32,196 bases of DNA from Palsa-504 sp050013055 (GTDB lineage Bacteria > Actinomycetota > Actinomycetes > Streptosporangiales > Streptosporangiaceae): positions 1-32,196 of the forward strand of contig JBEKGC010000123.1 of the NCBI GenBank assembly GCA_050013055.1, given 5' to 3'. Both the position numbers and the translations under genes were made by a program. The notes under the pieces were generated by a model, which made no database searches, was not told the origin of the DNA, and saw only the letters and a program-made list of their open reading frames with translations. Shown here one piece after another: positions 31,151-32,196 of the stretch (its first letter is position 1; each line of letters opens with the position of its first letter).

Positions 31151-32023
31151 TCAGCTCGCTTCGGTGAGGGTGATGTCGCCGCCGCCGCTGTCGATCGTGA
31201 TCGTGTCGCGGGCCGTAGCGCTGGTGGGCACCTCGCCGCTGAGGTTGCCTCCGTCGAGGGTGGTGGCGACGCGGTAAGTGGTGGCGTCGTGCGGGAGGAC
31301 CACGTTGACGTTGCCGCCGTCGCTGGTGATGTCCAGGTAGCCCGGCGCCCTGGTGAATACCAGCGTGACGTCGCCGCCGCCCGAATCGGCGTGGAGATAG
31401 GGCGCGGTCAGGGTGTCCGCGTTGATGTTGCCGCCTTCGGTGCCAAACCTCAGCTGGCCCGCCAGCGCGCTGGCGGTCAGGTCACCGCCGCCGGTCGACA
31501 CCGACGCGTTGCCGTCCACCCCGGAGACCGTCACGTTCCCGCCGGCACTGGACAGGGTGACGGGGGCGCCGGTGCTGGCCATCGATATGTCACCGCCGCC
31601 ACTCGACAGCGTGACCGCGGTGTGGTACGGGACGGAGAGGGTGGCGTTCAGCGTGCAATTACCGGTCTGGATGTGGCAGTTGAGGCCGATGGTGGTGCCG
31701 CTTGCCGTGGTGCTGTGGGTTATACCCGGGCGGATGAGGGAGTACTGAACGCTGCCGGTCAGCTGGGCCGCGTTCCCCGCGACCGGCCGGACCGTCACGT
31801 TGCCGCTGGCCACGTGGGCCACCAGCTGTCCGTGCTCCACCGGCACGGAGTAGCTCACCGGAAAGCTGGCCTGGCCGAACTCGGCGACGACGCCGTAGCC
31901 GGTCCAGCCGATGAGGGCAAGGACCAGCGGCACGCCGATCACCAGGGTGAGAATCCGGGCCGGGGTCATGCGCAGGCCCCCGGGAGCCAGGCGAGCAGTG
32001 GTCATGGCGGTATCCCCGTTCAT
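31151..32023 (-). CDS. DUF4097 beta-strand-repeat membrane-anchored protein
   Basis: The 290-residue protein has one N-terminal membrane segment (ILTLVIGVPLVLALIGWTGYGVV, about 24-46) and an outer beta-solenoid-like domain of short repeats built around SGGGDI/SAGGNV/TGGGDL/EGGNIN/SGGGDV/DGGNVN/DGGNLS/SGGGDI, typical of DUF4097 'putative adhesin' proteins. Two Cys (LNCHIQTGNCT) could form a disulphide. The ATG at 32023 overlaps the stop of the LuxR-type gene (ATGA), which supports this start and indicates co-expression. An ATG at 32005 is a weaker alternative. DUF4097 proteins often neighbour envelope-stress regulators; the function is unknown. Confidence 0.88.
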   Translation of the reverse strand: MNGDTAMTTARLAPGGLRMTPARILTLVIGVPLVLALIGWTGYGVVAEFGQASFPVSYSVPVEHGQLVAHVASGNVTVRPVAGNAAQLTGSVQYSLIRPGITHSTTASGTTIGLNCHIQTGNCTLNATLSVPYHTAVTLSSGGGDISMASTGAPVTLSSAGGNVTVSGVDGNASVSTGGGDLTASALAGQLRFGTEGGNINADTLTAPYLHADSGGGDVTLVFTRAPGYLDITSDGGNVNVVLPHDATTYRVATTLDGGNLSGEVPTSATARDTITIDSGGGDITLTEAS

Positions 32024-32196
32024 CCGGTGCCGAGGTAACGCAGCACGGCGAGCACGCGACGGTGGTCGCGGTCGCCGGGCGCCAGCCCGAGCTTGGTGAA
32101 GATGTTGTTGATGTGCTTTTCCACCGCGCCGCCGCCGACGACGAGCGCGGCGGCGATGCCGGAGTTGGACCGGCCCTCGGCCATCAGCGCGAGCAC
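32020..32196 (-). CDS. LuxR/NarL-type response regulator, C-terminal end (partial)
   Basis: Only the last 58 codons are in the window; the gene continues past the right edge. The translated end reads VLALMAEGRSNSGIAAAL...GGGAVEKHINNIFTKLGL...VLAVLRYL, the helix-turn-helix and final helix of GerE/LuxR-type DNA-binding domains as in two-component regulators. It is absent from longer-ORF lists because of its length. It stops in an ATGA overlap with the DUF4097 gene, so both are probably one operon. A partner histidine kinase would be expected outside the window. Confidence 0.85.
   Translation of the reverse strand: MLALMAEGRSNSGIAAALVVGGGAVEKHINNIFTKLGLAPGDRDHRRVLAVLRYLGTG

Noticed and set aside
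1..32196. CRISPR arrays, tRNA or rRNA genes
   Set aside because: No regularly spaced direct repeats, cloverleaf or rRNA-like sequence was seen on either strand by eye; a covariance search was not possible.

Overview
The window comes from a high-GC actinomycete. The evidence is strongly G/C-biased third codon positions over most of the window, frequent GTG/TTG starts, 4-bp stop/start overlaps, and typical actinobacterial families (DUF1707, DUF4097, NarL/LuxR regulators, ECF sigma factors, CoxL/M/S-type molybdenum hydroxylases). The species cannot be named from sequence alone.

Layout. (1) 68-1673: a complete insertion sequence with 21-bp terminal inverted repeats and one DDE transposase. (2) About 2029-10670, minus strand: a tightly packed surface-polysaccharide operon of visibly lower GC. 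In order of transcription it encodes a family 2 glycosyltransferase, two family 4 glycosyltransferases, a large polytopic GT-C-like membrane protein, another membrane protein, a Wzx/MATE-like flippase and a hexapeptide-repeat acyltransferase. The IS lies just beyond its 3' end. A divergent gene (11254-12186) encodes a membrane-anchored GH26-like glycosidase that may process the polymer. (3) 12706-14466: a 586-residue fusion protein with ECF sigma regions 2 and 4, a zinc-finger motif, one membrane segment and a long uncharged Ala/Thr/Val/Gly/Ser tail with 11-residue repeats.

(4) 14526-28895: a catabolic region. A minus-strand operon encodes a molybdenum hydroxylase with one FAD subunit, one 2x[2Fe-2S] subunit and two different large molybdopterin subunits, followed by a GntR/FCD regulator and an alpha/beta hydrolase. 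Divergent from it are a crotonase-fold protein and a malonyl-CoA-synthetase-like acyl-CoA ligase. Further right are an atypical SDR and an NCS1 (nucleobase-type) permease that is broken by an internal frameshifting deletion. The same 14-nt sequence containing the palindrome TGGTATACCA precedes both the hydroxylase operon and the SDR/permease operon. It fits a GntR/FadR-type operator, so the embedded GntR protein probably controls both as one regulon. I infer import and hydroxylation of a small, possibly N-heterocyclic, compound with the products entering CoA metabolism. The substrate is unknown; oxidative pyrimidine breakdown via malonate is one testable idea. A DUF1707 gene and a methyltransferase gene lie between the two parts and may be unrelated.

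(5) 28973-32196: small membrane or secreted proteins, a winged-helix regulator, a DUF4097 beta-repeat membrane protein and the 3' end of a LuxR-type response regulator running off the right edge.
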